Below, piece by piece: positions 33,210 through 46,730 of a stretch of DNA of 64,000 bases. A program made the position numbers and the translations under genes. This stretch comes from Onchidella celtica. Its lineage: Eukaryota; Mollusca; Gastropoda; Systellommatophora; Onchidiidae. The stretch lies in NCBI GenBank assembly GCA_963931925.1, contig OZ007581.1, positions 13,870,322-13,934,321 on the forward strand, written 5' to 3'. Position 1 is the first letter of the stretch. Every line of letters starts with the position of its first letter. The notes under the pieces are model-generated. The model ran no database searches and had not been told where the DNA came from. It saw only the letters and a program-made list of their open reading frames with translations.

Positions 33210-33872
33210 ACTAACACAAGTCAGAGTAGGAGATCAACCACTGGAAGATGTAGAGTCCTTCTGCTATCTTGGTAGTATCATTGACAATAAGGGAGGAACA
33301 GAGGCAGAAGTCAAAGCACGAATTGGAAAGGCACAGGCAGCTTTCACGTCCTTAAGCAAGATTTGGAGAACCAAGGATATATCTCTAAAAACAAAGCTGA
33401 GGATATTCAACTCGAACGTGAAGTCAGTCCTGTTGTATGGATGTGAGACTTGGAATGCGTCTCAGGCCTGCATAAAGAGGATCCAAGTTTTCATCAACAG
33501 ATGTTTGAGGAAGCTACTTAAGATCAGATGGACAGACAAGGTCAGCAATGAAATTGTATGGAAAAGAACAAGACAGAGCCCAGTCAGAGAGGAAATTGGT
33601 AGGAGGCGATGGAGATGGATCGGCCACACTCTCAGGAGGCCAGGAAACAGCATCACGAGGAAGGTATTGGATTGGAATCCCCAGGGCAAGAGATCAAGAG
33701 GAAGGCCGCGCGGAACGTGGAGAAGAGCCAGAGAAAATGATGTGCAACGAAGCGGAAAGACTTGGAATAATGTAAAGAGGCTGGCCCATGATAGAGAGGG
33801 ATGGAAAGTGTTTGTTGGTGGCCTATACCCTGATCCAGGGTGAGAAAGGCAATGATGATGATGATGATGAAC
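33210..33872 (+). mobile_element. 5'-truncated RTE-like LINE (RT C-terminus and 3' tail)
   Basis: A reading frame runs from EDVESFCYLGSIIDNKGG through KVKARIGKAQAAF-like residues, LLYGCETWN, RCLRKLLKIRWTDKVSN, RRRWRWIGHTLRRP, KRSRGRPRGTWRR and DREGWKVFVGGLYPDPG to a stop at 33841-33843. These are the thumb and C-terminal motifs of LINE endonuclease/reverse-transcriptase proteins. It ends in a (GAT)n tail at about 33851-33871, the style of RTE-clade elements. The 5' two-thirds is missing. The long uninterrupted frame suggests a fairly recent insertion. Confidence 0.85.
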
Positions 33873-34364
33873 ACAGTAGAAAGGAAAAAAAAAAAGACAT
33901 TGTCATCAGAGAAACAATATCCCAATCTTTAAAGAAGCTTTCATGATGTTAAATGATGAACCTTTTACATTCCATTGACACCACAATCATGTGACTTGGA
34001 GTATGACAGGGAGAAGTACAAAGCTGATCTAAATTCCTGTATTATTTGCATCTTTACGCTACAAAAAATGGACAGCCCCTAAGTCAGATATATATTTATA
34101 CTAATTGCTAAAGATCTGAATATACCGTGTAATGTCTTTCATTTGTTTTGCATGGTTATTTGAGACCATAATACTCTTGTGCTGAGAGATAGATTCTGCG
34201 CATTTTGTTTTATTTATATTTCTTTTTAGGGCCATGTGAATCTGTTTACAATTTTACGCCATAGTGTGTGTGGCCATTTGGCTGCCTGGCATATGGAGGA
34301 AATCCCATTCCAAAGTATTATACCCTAGTCTTCAAAGGAATGATATGTATAATTATATACCGAG

Positions 34365-34640
34365 TGACATGATGGTCTAGAGGCAAGATGCTCGCCTCTC
34401 ATGCCAAAGGTACCGGGTTCGATCCTCTATGGGTGCAGGCATGTTGGAATTTTTTTCAGAGAGGAGGGAGGAATTCCTGTCCCCAATCCTGTGGTCGGTA
34501 GGATGGAGCACCTAGTCTTCTCAGATAAGGACAGAAGACTCGGAGGGCCCGTCTGCACGTTAAATACCTTGGCAGTTAAAAACACGAAAAAGAGCAGGTT
34601 GCACAAGGCCACTGCCTGAGCAGAATTCTAAAAAAAACTA
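34365..34640 (+). mobile_element. tRNA-derived SINE, copy 1
   Basis: The head reads GATGGTCTAGAGGCAAGATG, CGCCTCTCATGCC, then ACCGGGTTCGATCC. This gives a tRNA-like anticodon arm with a good B box (GGTTCGATCC). The body contains GAGCACCTAGTCTTCTCAGA and AGACTCGGAGGGCCC, and the tail is A-rich. A second copy is on the minus strand at 58690-58965. Confidence 0.85.
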
Positions 34641-35600
34641 AATCTCTACCATAAAAACAGAAAAAAGGAGGTGTAATAAATGCCAAGCTCCTAAAAATAG
34701 AGACCTAAACAAGAGCTGTACACGTAACAATGGCCCAGACTTTGGATCCAAACACAGTGGATTCACATCCAGCATCCCTATGACAATCCAGTGTAGATTT
34801 AATGTAATTGTGTAATGATTTCCGTAAGATTGATAAGGTTACTCTAGAGGTGGATATTTCCTACATCAAACCAATGAGGGCATGATATGATTTTTGGTCA
34901 TTGGACCAATGTTGGAATGATGTCATTCCTAAATTGCTAAATGTTTCGCTCCCCAACTCAGTCTTTTTAACAACATACACTTGTAGGTACATATGCATTT
35001 GCGCATTATGTCCTATGAAATTGATACATGAAGTACATGCATGTATTTGTTTCATTTTGACCTAGTGTTCAGTCCCTAGAGAAAATACAAAATGAAAATG
35101 GACATTTGTGTTTTGGCCTTTAGCGAAAATAGAGATGTGTATTTAGTCATGCGTGTCAGGCCAATTTTGGGTATTTAGTCACACATCTCTGGCCAACTCT
35201 TGTCTGGGCCAGTGCAAATCATGAAGATTATCGTGAGAATGGGGAATGGCTGAGATGCAGTATTCAAGACAGTATGTGACTTCTGTTGATGTTAGGCATC
35301 AACTGGCAGGAAGCAGAGAAGCTAGTAAACCTGCTAGTAGAGTATAGTGGAGGTTGGAGAAAAAGAATGGCCTCGATGTGCCAAAGCACTGGTGACATTA
35401 AGTGACTTGATATCATTACTTCATGTATCTATTAGTACATGTACTTATATTTTCCAGAAGAAATTATGAGAATAAATGTAGCACTTTTGCTTTTGTTGAA
35501 TTGTAGTACATGTATGTACATGTAGTAAAAAAAACTGTGCTGAGTTGTTAGATTGTCACAATACTGAGTTTACCAGAAGCTATCTGTTGTTGTTTTTTTT
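34641..35600 (+). other. 3'UTR-type AT-rich stretch
   Basis: No gene or element end was recognised. ACATGTA words recur at 35430-35525. Confidence 0.3.
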
Positions 35601-35604
35601 ATTA

Positions 35605-35945
35605 TAGTCTGTTTGAGGTTGCCATTACACGTGTAGTTATTTGTACAATAAGCACTGCCAACTTTTTAACAATGTTCTATTTGCTTAAGTTGTCATTTTA
35701 GATATTGTGACAATCCAATTTTACTTCACTCAGTGAGCAGTGCCAATTTTTTTTTTCAATGGTCTGTTTGTTTGAAGTCGTCATTCTAGATAATATGTGT
35801 GTAATTTAAACAACCCACTTTTTATTTTGTACAGTTAGCACTACCCATAGTTTGGTAACAGACTGTTCGAAGTTGTGATTCTAGACATTGTGAATATTGT
35901 ATAATCCAGTTTATTTTTGTTTAGTTAACACTGCATAATTTTATA
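35605..35945 (+). repeat. Degenerate ~85-100-bp tandem repeat in the 3'UTR
   Basis: Three to four units share GTCTGTTTGA-(A/G)GTTGTCATT-CTAGA(C/T)ATTGTG, then AGCACTGCC-AATTTTTT-CAATG. The units start at about 35607, 35675, 35760 and 35860. Confidence 0.6.
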
Positions 35946-36519
35946 TAAATACTTGTACTTTCCTAGTATAAGGTGATGCTGTTATGCTTTTGTAGAATCT
36001 CTGTGTCTTGACTGCTGGCTGACTAATTGAAATAATTTTCTCACAAACTGCAGGAATTTCAGAATAATTATTTAATATTATTGAATTTTTTTTCTGAAAT
36101 AGATCTCTGATATGCTTTTCTTGCCATGAGCAGGTGTTCAATATTGATTGCAAAACATGGATCATTTACAGTAAGTTTAATAAAAACTGTTCCAATCCTG
36201 AGGTAACCATTATAGCCAAAGAAATTTGATGATCCAGTGCCACTTTCCGTGAGAGCACCACTGAAGTGTCCAAGGACAAGCAGCCCAGAAATCAATTGTA
36301 TTTTAAGTTTCCAATTGTTTTCATATCCTAATCATTAGTTTGGATCACCTTTTAAAAGTGACATCGGCTGTGTCTCAAGTTGATTTATAATTTTCTTCAG
36401 TTGTTATTGTTTTCTGTGAGGAAGTCTTTCCTGTATAGGGCCCATCCTTAAAGTGTGTACATGGGAAGGGGGAGGGTATTTCAATAATGGTAAGAAATTA
36501 AGCAGTTTAGTATTTAAAT

Positions 36520-36725
36520 TTTACAGCAAATTTGTTTGATTACACATAAATCAGGTTTCTGGTGTCAAATAGTCAGATGCAATATATAATTATATCATGT
36601 GTCTTAAAAGTTTCCAAACATCAAGGCCTGATCATAGACATTCACCATTTTAATGGCTGTATGCTCGTAAAAGGGAGGGGTTTGGTGAGGCCAAGTGTAT
36701 GAAAAGGCTACACGGGGGAGGGGAG
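36520..36725 (+). repeat. Dispersed repeat, copy B (partner 20205-20425)
   Basis: The ordered words TCAAGGCCT, CATAGACATTCACC, TAATGGCTG and GCTCGTA are shared with 20205-20425. Confidence 0.5.
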
Positions 36726-37652
36726 GTGGGGTGTGTCAAAAAACAGCCAAAATGAAGTGTATGTGTGCACCTATTGCATTATGGATGGCCCGCAACAAGA
36801 ATAATCTAAATGTTTAGAAATGTACCATGTGTCCAACTATTCAGTATTAGGCCGAAAAGTTTTGCAAAAGGCAGCAGACAGACATATGTGTACTTTATAA
36901 TAAGGCCTTTTTCCGTTCGATTTTAATTTCACCTTTTGTTTTGTTTTACTGAAAATGTACTCAAAGTCAGATAACCAAGAAATCATGAAAGGCACAAAGT
37001 GGCCATTATTATGTCAAAGTGATCCAAACTCAAAATCATTAAGTGAAATCATCTAGTGAAAAGGTATGCATCAGTTTAAATGGGATTGGGTTTGTTATGA
37101 AATGTCATTGTGGGATGTTTAACATTTTTGACATGTTCTATAATGTTGCATCTTTGTGGAAACAGAACAGCAACTTTTTCCCATGCTTTTGATGTTATTG
37201 TCGTCAGTGTGTGACTAATTTATTCTGTTTCAGAGAGGAAATAAAGTTATATTATATCTTTACTTGAGGATAGTGCTTGAATGTTTTTGGATTTTTTTTC
37301 TTTTTAAAGACTTGGAGATTGCTTTCATTCAATACTTTTCACTTTCCACGCCACCATTTGGAATTTCTCTCATTTAATTGTTGTTTAGGACAGTAATAGA
37401 ACAGCTAAAGGTGATTTCCTTTATTGAAGGAGCTTCTAAAAATAAGCTGGCCAAGCGCCCTCTTGGGCACAAGCACGGGTATATTTCATGAAACACGCCC
37501 GTGAGTTACAAACTTACATCAAGTATCCGCCTATTTTGGCATACCCAGACTGTTTAGGCACTAACTCCTGTCCCGTGGGCTGGGCACTTTTCATGAAACC
37601 AGCCACAAGAAGCATTTATAACATGTAATAACGAAGGTCCAATATAGCCACT

Positions 37653-37752
37653 GTAACCTTAGTAACTGACAGATTTCATTCTCTTTTCATGGCTTTACTC
37701 TGGTAACCTTAGTAACTGACAGATTTCATTCTCTTTTCATGGCTTTACTCTG
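37653..37752. repeat. Exact 50-bp tandem duplication
   Basis: GTAACCTTAGTAACTGACAG... at 37653-37702 is repeated without change at 37703-37752. It lies between the two convergent genes. Confidence 0.95.
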
Positions 37753-39301
37753 TATCCCTTCACAGTGTATGATCCCAGTGATTTCTAGTTAATATCAGCT
37801 TCCTGGCTCCAAATTGAAATAGGAATTTAATTTTCAGTACACATACACACAAACACACACACACCCTCCAGTAGTACCGATCTCATTTTGACACTTTTTG
37901 GTATGTCTGAAAATTTACTGCTTCCAATTTCCATGCTGTAGTTCCCCATGTCCCCATATTAGTTATGTAGGCCTATGCAAAAATGTCACTGTTTAAACTG
38001 TACCCCTTCTCACCATCACACAAATAGTACATGTACAAACAAGACACAGGAGTATTGGGGTATAGTGACCTTTATTTAGGTAATGAAGACAAGAGTGAAA
38101 TGAAACGCCAAGACACAAAACTACACCCAAGACTGGTCTTCACTAGCTAGAAAGGCAGTGTACAGATTCACAGCTGCCCAGCATTATTCACCTAGCTGCT
38201 AATAGTAATTAATAGTAATACCAAGCCAAAGTCCATGCTGTCAATTTTCAGACAAGAGTACCGCAGTTCAGCACTGACCAGGAGTCTCCGACCAACTCCA
38301 CACTGCCTTAAACCAGTCCTGGCTGAAGTTATCTCAGCTAAAATGTTCCATCACTTATTTACACTCAACTTAAAAACTGGAGTTCAAAACAAAAACAAAA
38401 TAAAAAGGCAAAAAAAATAAAATATTCAAAAGTCATAATTTTAAAAATTTAAACAAAACAAAAAAAAAAACATCAAAATAAGCAACAAGGAGTAAATTCA
38501 AATTTGTTCACAACTTAGCAGAGCAAATGGCACAAAAGTGTATGACAAACAAATTCTTGCATAAACAATGAAGTTTTCTGTCTACCAACGTGACTCTTGC
38601 TGTATTTCCCAAAAAGCATCCCATGGACAGCAGATTACAATCAACTCATTGCCTCTTCTCTCTAAAAGTAATCTCATGGCATTTGCCGCATGTATTTTAT
38701 ACAACTATTATGTTTGTGTTTTGCATGCAAGGTCTGTCCTTTCTAAAACAAAGGAAGTAAGTGAGTGGATCTGGCGACATCAGACTTCAGGTGAAATTTG
38801 TACATGTGTATATTATATCTCTTTAAAAAATCAAATTAAAAATATTTCTAAGACGATTTCAAGCAAAATATTTTAACTGAATGCAGAAAAATGCCTGATC
38901 TTTCATTTTATAAGCAAATCTCAATTTCCATAGAAAATGTTTCCCTCTGGTTTGCTCAGAAATTTGATCTTTCACCATGAGCCTGATTTCACAAGATTGA
39001 CCCAGTACCCCCACACCCACCCCCAAAACATTACATGGTTGACCCTAGCAGGGGCCATACAGACAAAATATTTATGACAGTATTTTTGTAACCAACTTGT
39101 GGACACCTTAGTATTGCCTTACTCCATCTCCACAGCACAACATTTCAAGAAAACTGCATGCAAATTTTTGTGGTTAAACCTCACAAAGTGTCATACATGT
39201 ACAACTTTGTAACACTTTAAAATCTACTCTGAGACAGTGAGAGGTGAGAAACCTTCACCAGTTTCACTGAAATGATACAGTACACTTCATTAGGCCATTT
39301 G

Positions 39302-39637
39302 AACTCTTTCCCTACAGTACAACGCAAACTGCGCCGCACGCTTTCCTAGCGGCAACCGGTACAATGCAGCCTGCGTTGTGATGTTGTGAAGATATTGCTT
39401 GACCACTGCAATGGAAAATTTTAACATCCCGTGACGTTGAACCTTAAAAATGGAATTCTTGGTAAAGCTTCCTTTGTCCTAGCGTGTCCAGCTATACCAC
39501 GTGTGCAATAAGTGTATAGCTGGGAAAGCTGTTGAGTAGTAAGGTGATCTTTGTTTCCAAATGCAGAGTATAGAATGACGTATAACCCCAGGAAGTGCTC
39601 ATCCAGACCTGGAATACTGGCCCGTAGGGAAAGAGTT
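39302..39637. mobile_element. MITE with AACTCTTTCCCTAC ends, TTAA type
   Basis: The left end reads AACTCTTTCCCTACAGTAC and the reverse complement of the right end reads TTAACTCTTTCCCTACGGGC. TTAA is present on the right but altered on the left. The interior has no coding capacity. Confidence 0.55.
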
Positions 39638-42600
39638 AAGGCTGTATCTTGATTTTCAAAATGAGGGGATAGAAAAAAGCAAACCTGGGGACGGGTTGTG
39701 GCCAATTTCTGAAAAAGTTAATGTGGACACGTCACCAGCAAAAAGGTTGTGGCCAGATAGTTATTGGTTGGCTTTTGGAACCTCACTAAAACTATGTTCA
39801 ATAGCTATAGTTAGGGGACTGTGGTATTGTACATAGAAAGCTATAGCTGAGCAGTCAACAAAACTCAGTATTTTCTCTACTTGGCTTTGTCAATTAGCCT
39901 ACATCCCCTGACAATAGCGTCAAAGGCTAGTTTTAACAAGGCTCCAACGGCTGACAGATGATATTGTAATTCCTGTCGTAGGCCTAAAACTGCAAAAGTT
40001 CCAGAAAGTTCAATATGCAAACAAACTCCAATTTGACCACATAGCATAAACAGTCACTCTGAACACTCTGAAGGTAAAAAAAAGAAATGTCTATACATTC
40101 ACAAACTTCTGTAATTCCCCCAGTATATGAGTATGTATAGAAATAAAAACATGGAAGTTTGATAGGTAACTGCCATACTCTACCCCCCCCCCCCCCCCGG
40201 ACAGCGTTTAGCATTGATCAGTATCATAAGGACAGATTATACAGAGATGTAATGACATTTGCCCGGACAACAGACATAAGACCCCCCTCACACAAACATA
40301 CACTACAGTATTCCTGACTAACAGTTACATGTACATATGGAAAAGGTTATACAAACAAACGTAATATTCATGATAGTTGATACCATGTCTATAGTTATGT
40401 ATGCAAAAATGTCACTGTTTAAAACAACAAAGTAATTCCATTATTTTTTCTCTCTAGTCAAACAACAACAACAATAGCAACAAATAAATGTTCCTCACCC
40501 TGACAGAGACTGCCAGTACAATGTAAATGTTTATGTACATGCTAATCATTATGTACAGGCCCATCTCATATTGTGACAGGCCAAAGATACTCAAAGCAGC
40601 TAAAGTATTTACACTACAAGTTTACTACCACCCTACCACTGAGAACAGCAAGGTGCTATGTATAATCTACACAACTGTAATTAAACAGTCAAACGTCTCT
40701 ATAGAATCATGGGGTATTGTTGTATGCGAGATTTTGCGGATTTTGAGATTTTATCATGAAAGTGGTTCTCTCACTCTTAATTTCATTATGTATATAAAGT
40801 GTCATTCCATTCACCGAAAAACTTTTCGAGGTAAGTGTTTGTGACGTAATGCTGTCCTCTGATTTTACACAACTCTTCAAGTTTCGATCCGCATTTTCTC
40901 AAAAAGACAAAAATGCACATTCAACAATATAGAAAATACCCAATGAAATATTAGCATCATGTTCTTAGCTGTAACTTGTAAGTTCCTGGAATTTTGTCTC
41001 CAAAATCTGTCATCGTGTTCTACGAATTACATTTCCAATATCCGCACTGACTAAACAAGCAAATAAAGGCAAAAATGAAAAGCTCAGGGCCTCAGAATGA
41101 AAAATTCTGAAAACATCATGTGGCTCATCAATACGGACCTGCGTACACAAAAGTATCTCAAAGAAAAAAAAAAACATGTTTACATGAGCCTCATGGTCTT
41201 TAGAACTCTATTTAACTGCATTGTCATCAGCATCTGGCCCAGAACAGCTTTCAGTTTGAACTCATGCAATAACCTACATAATTACACATCTGTGAGGTGC
41301 TTTGCGAAAACCCGACGCTTTGCACAAAGACTAGATCCGAGATATAGCCTGAAACAGGTGAAAATCTGACCTCGGGGTCAAATCGAGTTATGGCTATCAG
41401 AGGTATCTATGTCAACCCATACATGAACCCTGTGAAGGATTTTGTTGATTTCGATCTATAAATGTGTCAAAATCGTGTTTTTTTAGGGCCATCCTGAATT
41501 TGGAGTTGTCTAACTTTAAACTTGATTTTCTCTGTTTTGTATTTTTCTGTTTTCGTCACTTAAAATGGTCATAACTTCGTTAATAATGAAGATATTGACA
41601 AAATTCAAGTTGCATGTTGTTCAGGAATGTCTCCTCTTCATTTCTATGCATTTAACTCAAAATCCATGATTTTCGCAAAGAGTAGGGTTTTTGCAGATCA
41701 CCTCACATCTGTTCTCTTTAATTTGAACTATAAACCTTGAGTGTCTTAAATGACATTGTAATAATAAATAAAAAATTCAAAGTGTGTAATGTATGTATGC
41801 ATTTTTTTTTTTTTCAAAACCTGTGCTTATGATTATATTTGTGTACTCTAATAGTAGACTGTAGAGATATCAGATAATTTTCAAAAGCAGAAATGGCAAA
41901 AACCCACATAATTATTCCACAAATCCACAGAAGTCCTTCAGCTCTAAATACAGGACACAAGTAAAAGTTGCACAACAGTGAGAATCTCAGCTGCTTGGCC
42001 CATGGGTGTTATTGCTGAAATCATGTATAAAATATTTTTAAAAAAGGATGTGTACAGGCAATATCTGGCATTTCAACATTGGTCACAAACAGATCTACTT
42101 TCACTTCAAGGTAATTTCAACAACAAATGAGAAATCTATCTGAGTCAGGGCAGAAAACGGGTTTACTTCCATTCACAATAGAAGAGCCAAAAGTTAAAAC
42201 ACATTAATGACATAACAATAACATTCTTTTTTTTCAGGAGTTCCTTTTGAGGAACACACACCTTTGTGAGCGAGAGTGCTGGGGAAGGGTTCCTGCCGAA
42301 TGAATTTTTTTTTTTTTTTTTAATTTGTTAAGGCGGAGACGGGGCGGAAAGACTGACCAGCATCATTACAAAACAATCCTTGAATCTAGATTTCTAAAAG
42401 CAGGTCACAAGCAGGTCATGAGCTTGTGTCAGGATAACTGGATTAATCCGCTTAACTGGACATCCAAATCTAAATCTGGACTCTCTCCCAGCATTACTTT
42501 TTGAGATTTTCACTGGGAGTATTACGCGAGGCCACTGATTTTACTTCTCCATGTTGATCTGATTTTCTACATGTACATAGGAATATCTAAAAGGAATGAT

Positions 42601-43144
42601 AAATCACTGAAACTGCAGCTAAAATGTATTCTAATTTCTGAGTTTCCGGCATATAACACAACTGATCTCTACTCCAATAATTCCATTCTTGGGACCAAGA
42701 CGATTAAATTCCATATTGACAGTCTTGTTATGTTTTTGCTATGTGTGTAACACAAGAGCCATTCAGACACATTATTTCAAATTTTAACCACGTCATGGCA
42801 ATGCGTTACACAAGTCCCCAGCTATCCAGGCACAAACATCCAATTAGCCAGAAGAATCCTATTACATGTACATTTTCCGTAATAAAGCATAATCAAGCAA
42901 GCAACATAATCAACTTAGTGATTTTGTCCCATTAACACCATCAAAAGAAACAAATATTACATGCATAATATTCTCTTACAAAAGCACATCACCGGAAAAG
43001 CTCTACAACTAAATATCGATGGCCTCCTAGTAAACTATCCTAACTCAGTTTTTACTAATTTTTCAGGAGGAGCGAAAAACTGAATGACTTTCTTCATCAA
43101 ACTTTCTAGTTATGATATTTTAAAAGGGTGACCTTATATAGGCC

Positions 43145-43370
43145 ACATATAATATGTAGCCCTAATAAACACTCCCCTTAATAATCAAACTATATAAGGT
43201 CTCTCAATAAGGGAGTGTTTATTGGGGCTACATGTAGCCTTCATATATATAACCAAACCCCACCCTTGAAACATTATTTGGGCTACCCGTTTCTCGCTAC
43301 GGTAATATTGATCTCCGGGTAGCCCAAATTGTTATGAAGGCTGCTTGTAGCCCCAATAACCACTCCCATT
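43145..43370. repeat. Hairpin cluster: three copies of a ~28-bp motif plus a 14-bp perfect stem
   Basis: A motif with GTAGCCC(C/T)AATAAACACTCCC lies at 43155-43178 (+), 43208-43237 (-) and 43347-43367 (+). The first two copies face each other and can pair. Between copies two and three, ATTTGGGCTACCCG (43276-43289) pairs exactly with CGGGTAGCCCAAAT (43316-43329) around a 26-nt loop. The cluster lies within the presumed zinc-finger 3'UTR. Confidence 0.8.
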
Positions 43371-44575
43371 TAAAAAAATGTTATTTATCCCTTGGTTTTC
43401 AGAATTTAAGCCCAGCTTAGAACACAACCTGCGGGCTGCCAAGCACTAACAAGCTCCAAATATCTCAGTTTTTGAAAAAGCCAGAGTTATGACAGTTTAC
43501 TATGCAGCCATCAAAATGATCTGACTTTTTGAATTCAATGTTTTTTTTTAAAATCGAGCATTTACGGCACAGGTCAATCAGGGACTGAGGGATTCTGTTC
43601 AGTCATAATTTTCCGCAATGGTTTAACAAGTCTCACTACAAGACAGATCCAAAACTTATATAATTTACAAGGAAGAAATAAGACTGTGACTGGTCATAAC
43701 TGCAAACATTTTGGGTCAACATCCCATTTGATCTAAATGGTTAATTCAAAATGCCCCTCAAATTTCTCTAAGATAATATCAAGGGCGCCATGGAAATTAT
43801 CACAACTCAAATTTTTTTTTAAAATGAGAAATTTGGCATGCCGGTAGCCACTGACAGCCCGCAGGCTGTGTTATATAATAAAGTGGGGGTTAAATAATAA
43901 ATTCTGCCCAGAGTCACAGGCTCAGATAACTTTCATACAAATGACTCAATGAGAAGTCTGTAGCTGTTAATCTGAACATTTTGATTTGGAATAAGACTAG
44001 CAGCAGTTGGAACAGGGTATTGATTATAAATATCGGACAGTCAAATTTAGGAATACAGCCCTAAAACTTTCAGAGACAATTCATTCTAATCCCAAAGCCA
44101 GAGGATTTGGAGACAAAACACAGTTAAATGAAATGCAATTCTCACAACTACATCTTCATGCCCAATCCACATTTACCCAAGTCACTTATATTTGACAGTT
44201 TGAGAAATCTGTAAAAAAAAATTTAACAAAAAAAGAAAACAAAACCAAACCAAAAAAAAAAAAGGTGCGTTTTTAGGTTTACACTGGGATATTTTTTATC
44301 TTTACCATTCTAAAAAAAAAAAAAGGAAACCAATAGTCCTTATAAAATTGATTACTCATGTTTCTAAAAGTTCAAAAATGATAAGCAGGGGGATTGCAGC
44401 AGAGTGGACAGCTCAACAAAACATCCCAAAAAAATGTATTGGGGGGTATTTGTGGACTGAGCATGATCTTATAGTTATACAATGGAAACAGCTAACAAAC
44501 AGCAGGAACAGTTCTGAAGGTGCCAATGCCAAAAATGGCCACTGACAAAGGTCCTTTACTAGTTGGCCACTGACT

Positions 44576-44838
44576 TGGGGAATACAGAGGAGATATGATT
44601 TTTAAAGCTGAGTTTCCATCACCAGTGTGTAAACTGAGGCGCAGAATGAAATTTCTGGTCATACTTTTTAATTTTCCTTCAAGAAAATGTGTCTTTTTTC
44701 TCTGGCTCAAAATGTCCGTACACTTTCTTCTGGTCAACTCAGTTGTGGCTCAAAATCAACGACAGAATTAAAAATATAGCAAACTTCAAGACCTTTTAAA
44801 ATATGCCCATGTACACCTTTGTCAGTTTGTGTCTTTCT
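44576..44838 (+). repeat. Dispersed repeat, copy A (partner 61838-62088)
   Basis: It shares with 61838-62088 long near-identical runs, including CACCAGTGTGTAAA, TGAGGCGCAGAA, GTCATACTTTTTAATT and AGCAAACTTCAAGACCTTTT. Both copies are in the same orientation, about 17 kb apart. No terminal repeats were found. Confidence 0.85.
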
Positions 44839-46444
44839 GATCTATGCGTAATATGACATTTTCTAGAATTTAAGGCTCAGCGGTTAAAAAGCCGTTCATG
44901 ATTACATAGGAGGACTCACTTTCTTTATAACAGATTATCTTCTGATAAGTGATATTTTGACACTGTGTCAAGCAATGTATGAGTTTATCTACTGATGATG
45001 CAATAGAGTAAAACACAAACTGAAAAGAAATTTAAAAAAAACACATGTTCACAACACGGCCAAATAATGAAACAGTGTATAGGCATCAGCAACACATTTG
45101 CGTAGCGAAGATGAGAAAAAAAATGTCAACAACCTGTGTAGAGAAAGGTACAAAAAGCTCACTATATGACACGGGTTTACATTACAATGGAAAAATGGGA
45201 GCGCAGCTCTAGTCAAACTGAATGTCAACAACTCACTGGTGACAAAATGACAAAAATTCCGTCAGTGTTTATGTACAACATCAGTTTCACATGTGTAACC
45301 ATACTCACACTGTGTAACAACTCATTTCACAAACTTGCTACATTAGGGGAAAACAACAACAATAAAAACAGGTAATTTCTCATACGTATTGACCCTCCTC
45401 CCAACAATATCAAAGTAATGTGTACAAAAAAGTACATGATGTGTACTGTACAGTATTGAATAAAGTCCCCTTTTTGCAAATGAGGGCAACAGGAGAGGAA
45501 AAAGTCTCTTCATTACTAAAACGTATTCACAAAACAGCTGCCTGGTCCTTAGTTCTGGCATGGTCCAATTTTACATCAGGATGCAAACTTACAGGTGTAA
45601 CATTTGTGTGTTGCTGTTAGTAATCTGTGAGTATACTTGTTTCTACTGTCAATTACAGCTGATGTGGAACATTGATTAAATAATATATTCAGTCATAAGG
45701 CATGTCTCATTATTCTCAAGCCTTATCCTGTGATTTCTGGTGACAAATAACTTCGAACAAAAAATCTTAAGCATTATACTATCAGTAGTCTCATGCACAA
45801 ACATACAACTCTGAAATTTCATTGTGTAATACTGGGATTATAAATCCCCGTTTCCATTTCAGTTCGTTCTTTTCATTTATCCGTTTTTTTCCCTCCCATC
45901 AAAATGACCCTTCTAGACTTAAGCAGTGTGTGCCTAAGACTTGATGCGGTGTGGCAGACTAGCACAAGGGAAAGAAATCTGATGAATTTGGGACAGATAA
46001 TGTGAACATTATTGTCTTCCAGTTCCACTAAAACATACTGGCAGTCCTTGCTGGCGGTGCACATATCTCTGGCTTAGACTAAGACTACTACGCCAGCAGA
46101 CTACCACCTCTGAAATATTACATCTTCACACCCACAATTTAAGTTCACGATAGCCGTCAGCCAATGCTCAGTGGTCGCTCGTTATAATCACTGCTTTGTG
46201 ACACTTTGTCTCAAGAAGTCATACAGTTATGCACACGACATGTCCACATTTCATAGTTCAGGAATCCATAGTCATTGATCTAGATGCGATCACCAACTTT
46301 TTCTAATGTCTTGCTGGGATCTATGCAAATTGCTGATGTCGTCATCAAGGGGTCAGTCTCTCTTTTGCTGATTGGCTAGTAACACAATTGGTCAGTTGAT
46401 GATGAGATTGTCCATCACAGCAGGATTGATGTCGGAGAAGATAC

Positions 46445-46730
46445 CAGAGAGTATGTATGTATAGAGAGGTTTCACTATTAGCTTCACGAAACCATTGTTA
46501 GCATGGAGTGGAAAGTAGGTCACTGCGGTAAACAATATCAGTTTCTGCATTTCCACTGGGCGTAAGAGCTTACAAACAGCTCTAAATAGTTTCAGTCAGC
46601 CCAAAAACATGAACAAACCATAGTAAATAGCCCATTATCTTTGGTAAAGGCGGTCTCTTTCAATTCTTGATTACCGCAGTGATTTCTCGATTTGGCAGAA
46701 GTGAAATCTCTCTATAAATGCACACTCTCC
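46445..46730. mobile_element. TIR MITE with 8-bp target duplication GAAGATAC
   Basis: The 286-bp element starts CAGAGAGTATGTATGTATAG and ends in a partial reverse complement. GAAGATAC flanks it exactly on both sides (46437-46444 and 46731-46738). The interior matches the element at 3061-3400 in opposite orientation (GTTTCAGTCAGCCCAAAAA). The 8-bp duplication supports hAT membership. It lies in the presumed 3'UTR of the zinc-finger gene. Confidence 0.9.

Larger units (their letters stand above)
31880..37262 (+). other. Probable long 3'UTR of the coiled-coil gene
   Basis: No further splice-bounded coding exon was seen downstream of the stop. AATAAA at 37240-37245 is a good candidate poly(A) signal. 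The region holds a pogo-like MITE, an RTE-like LINE fragment, a tRNA-derived SINE and a degenerate tandem repeat. Its extent is inferred; the mature mRNA could end earlier. Confidence 0.4.
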
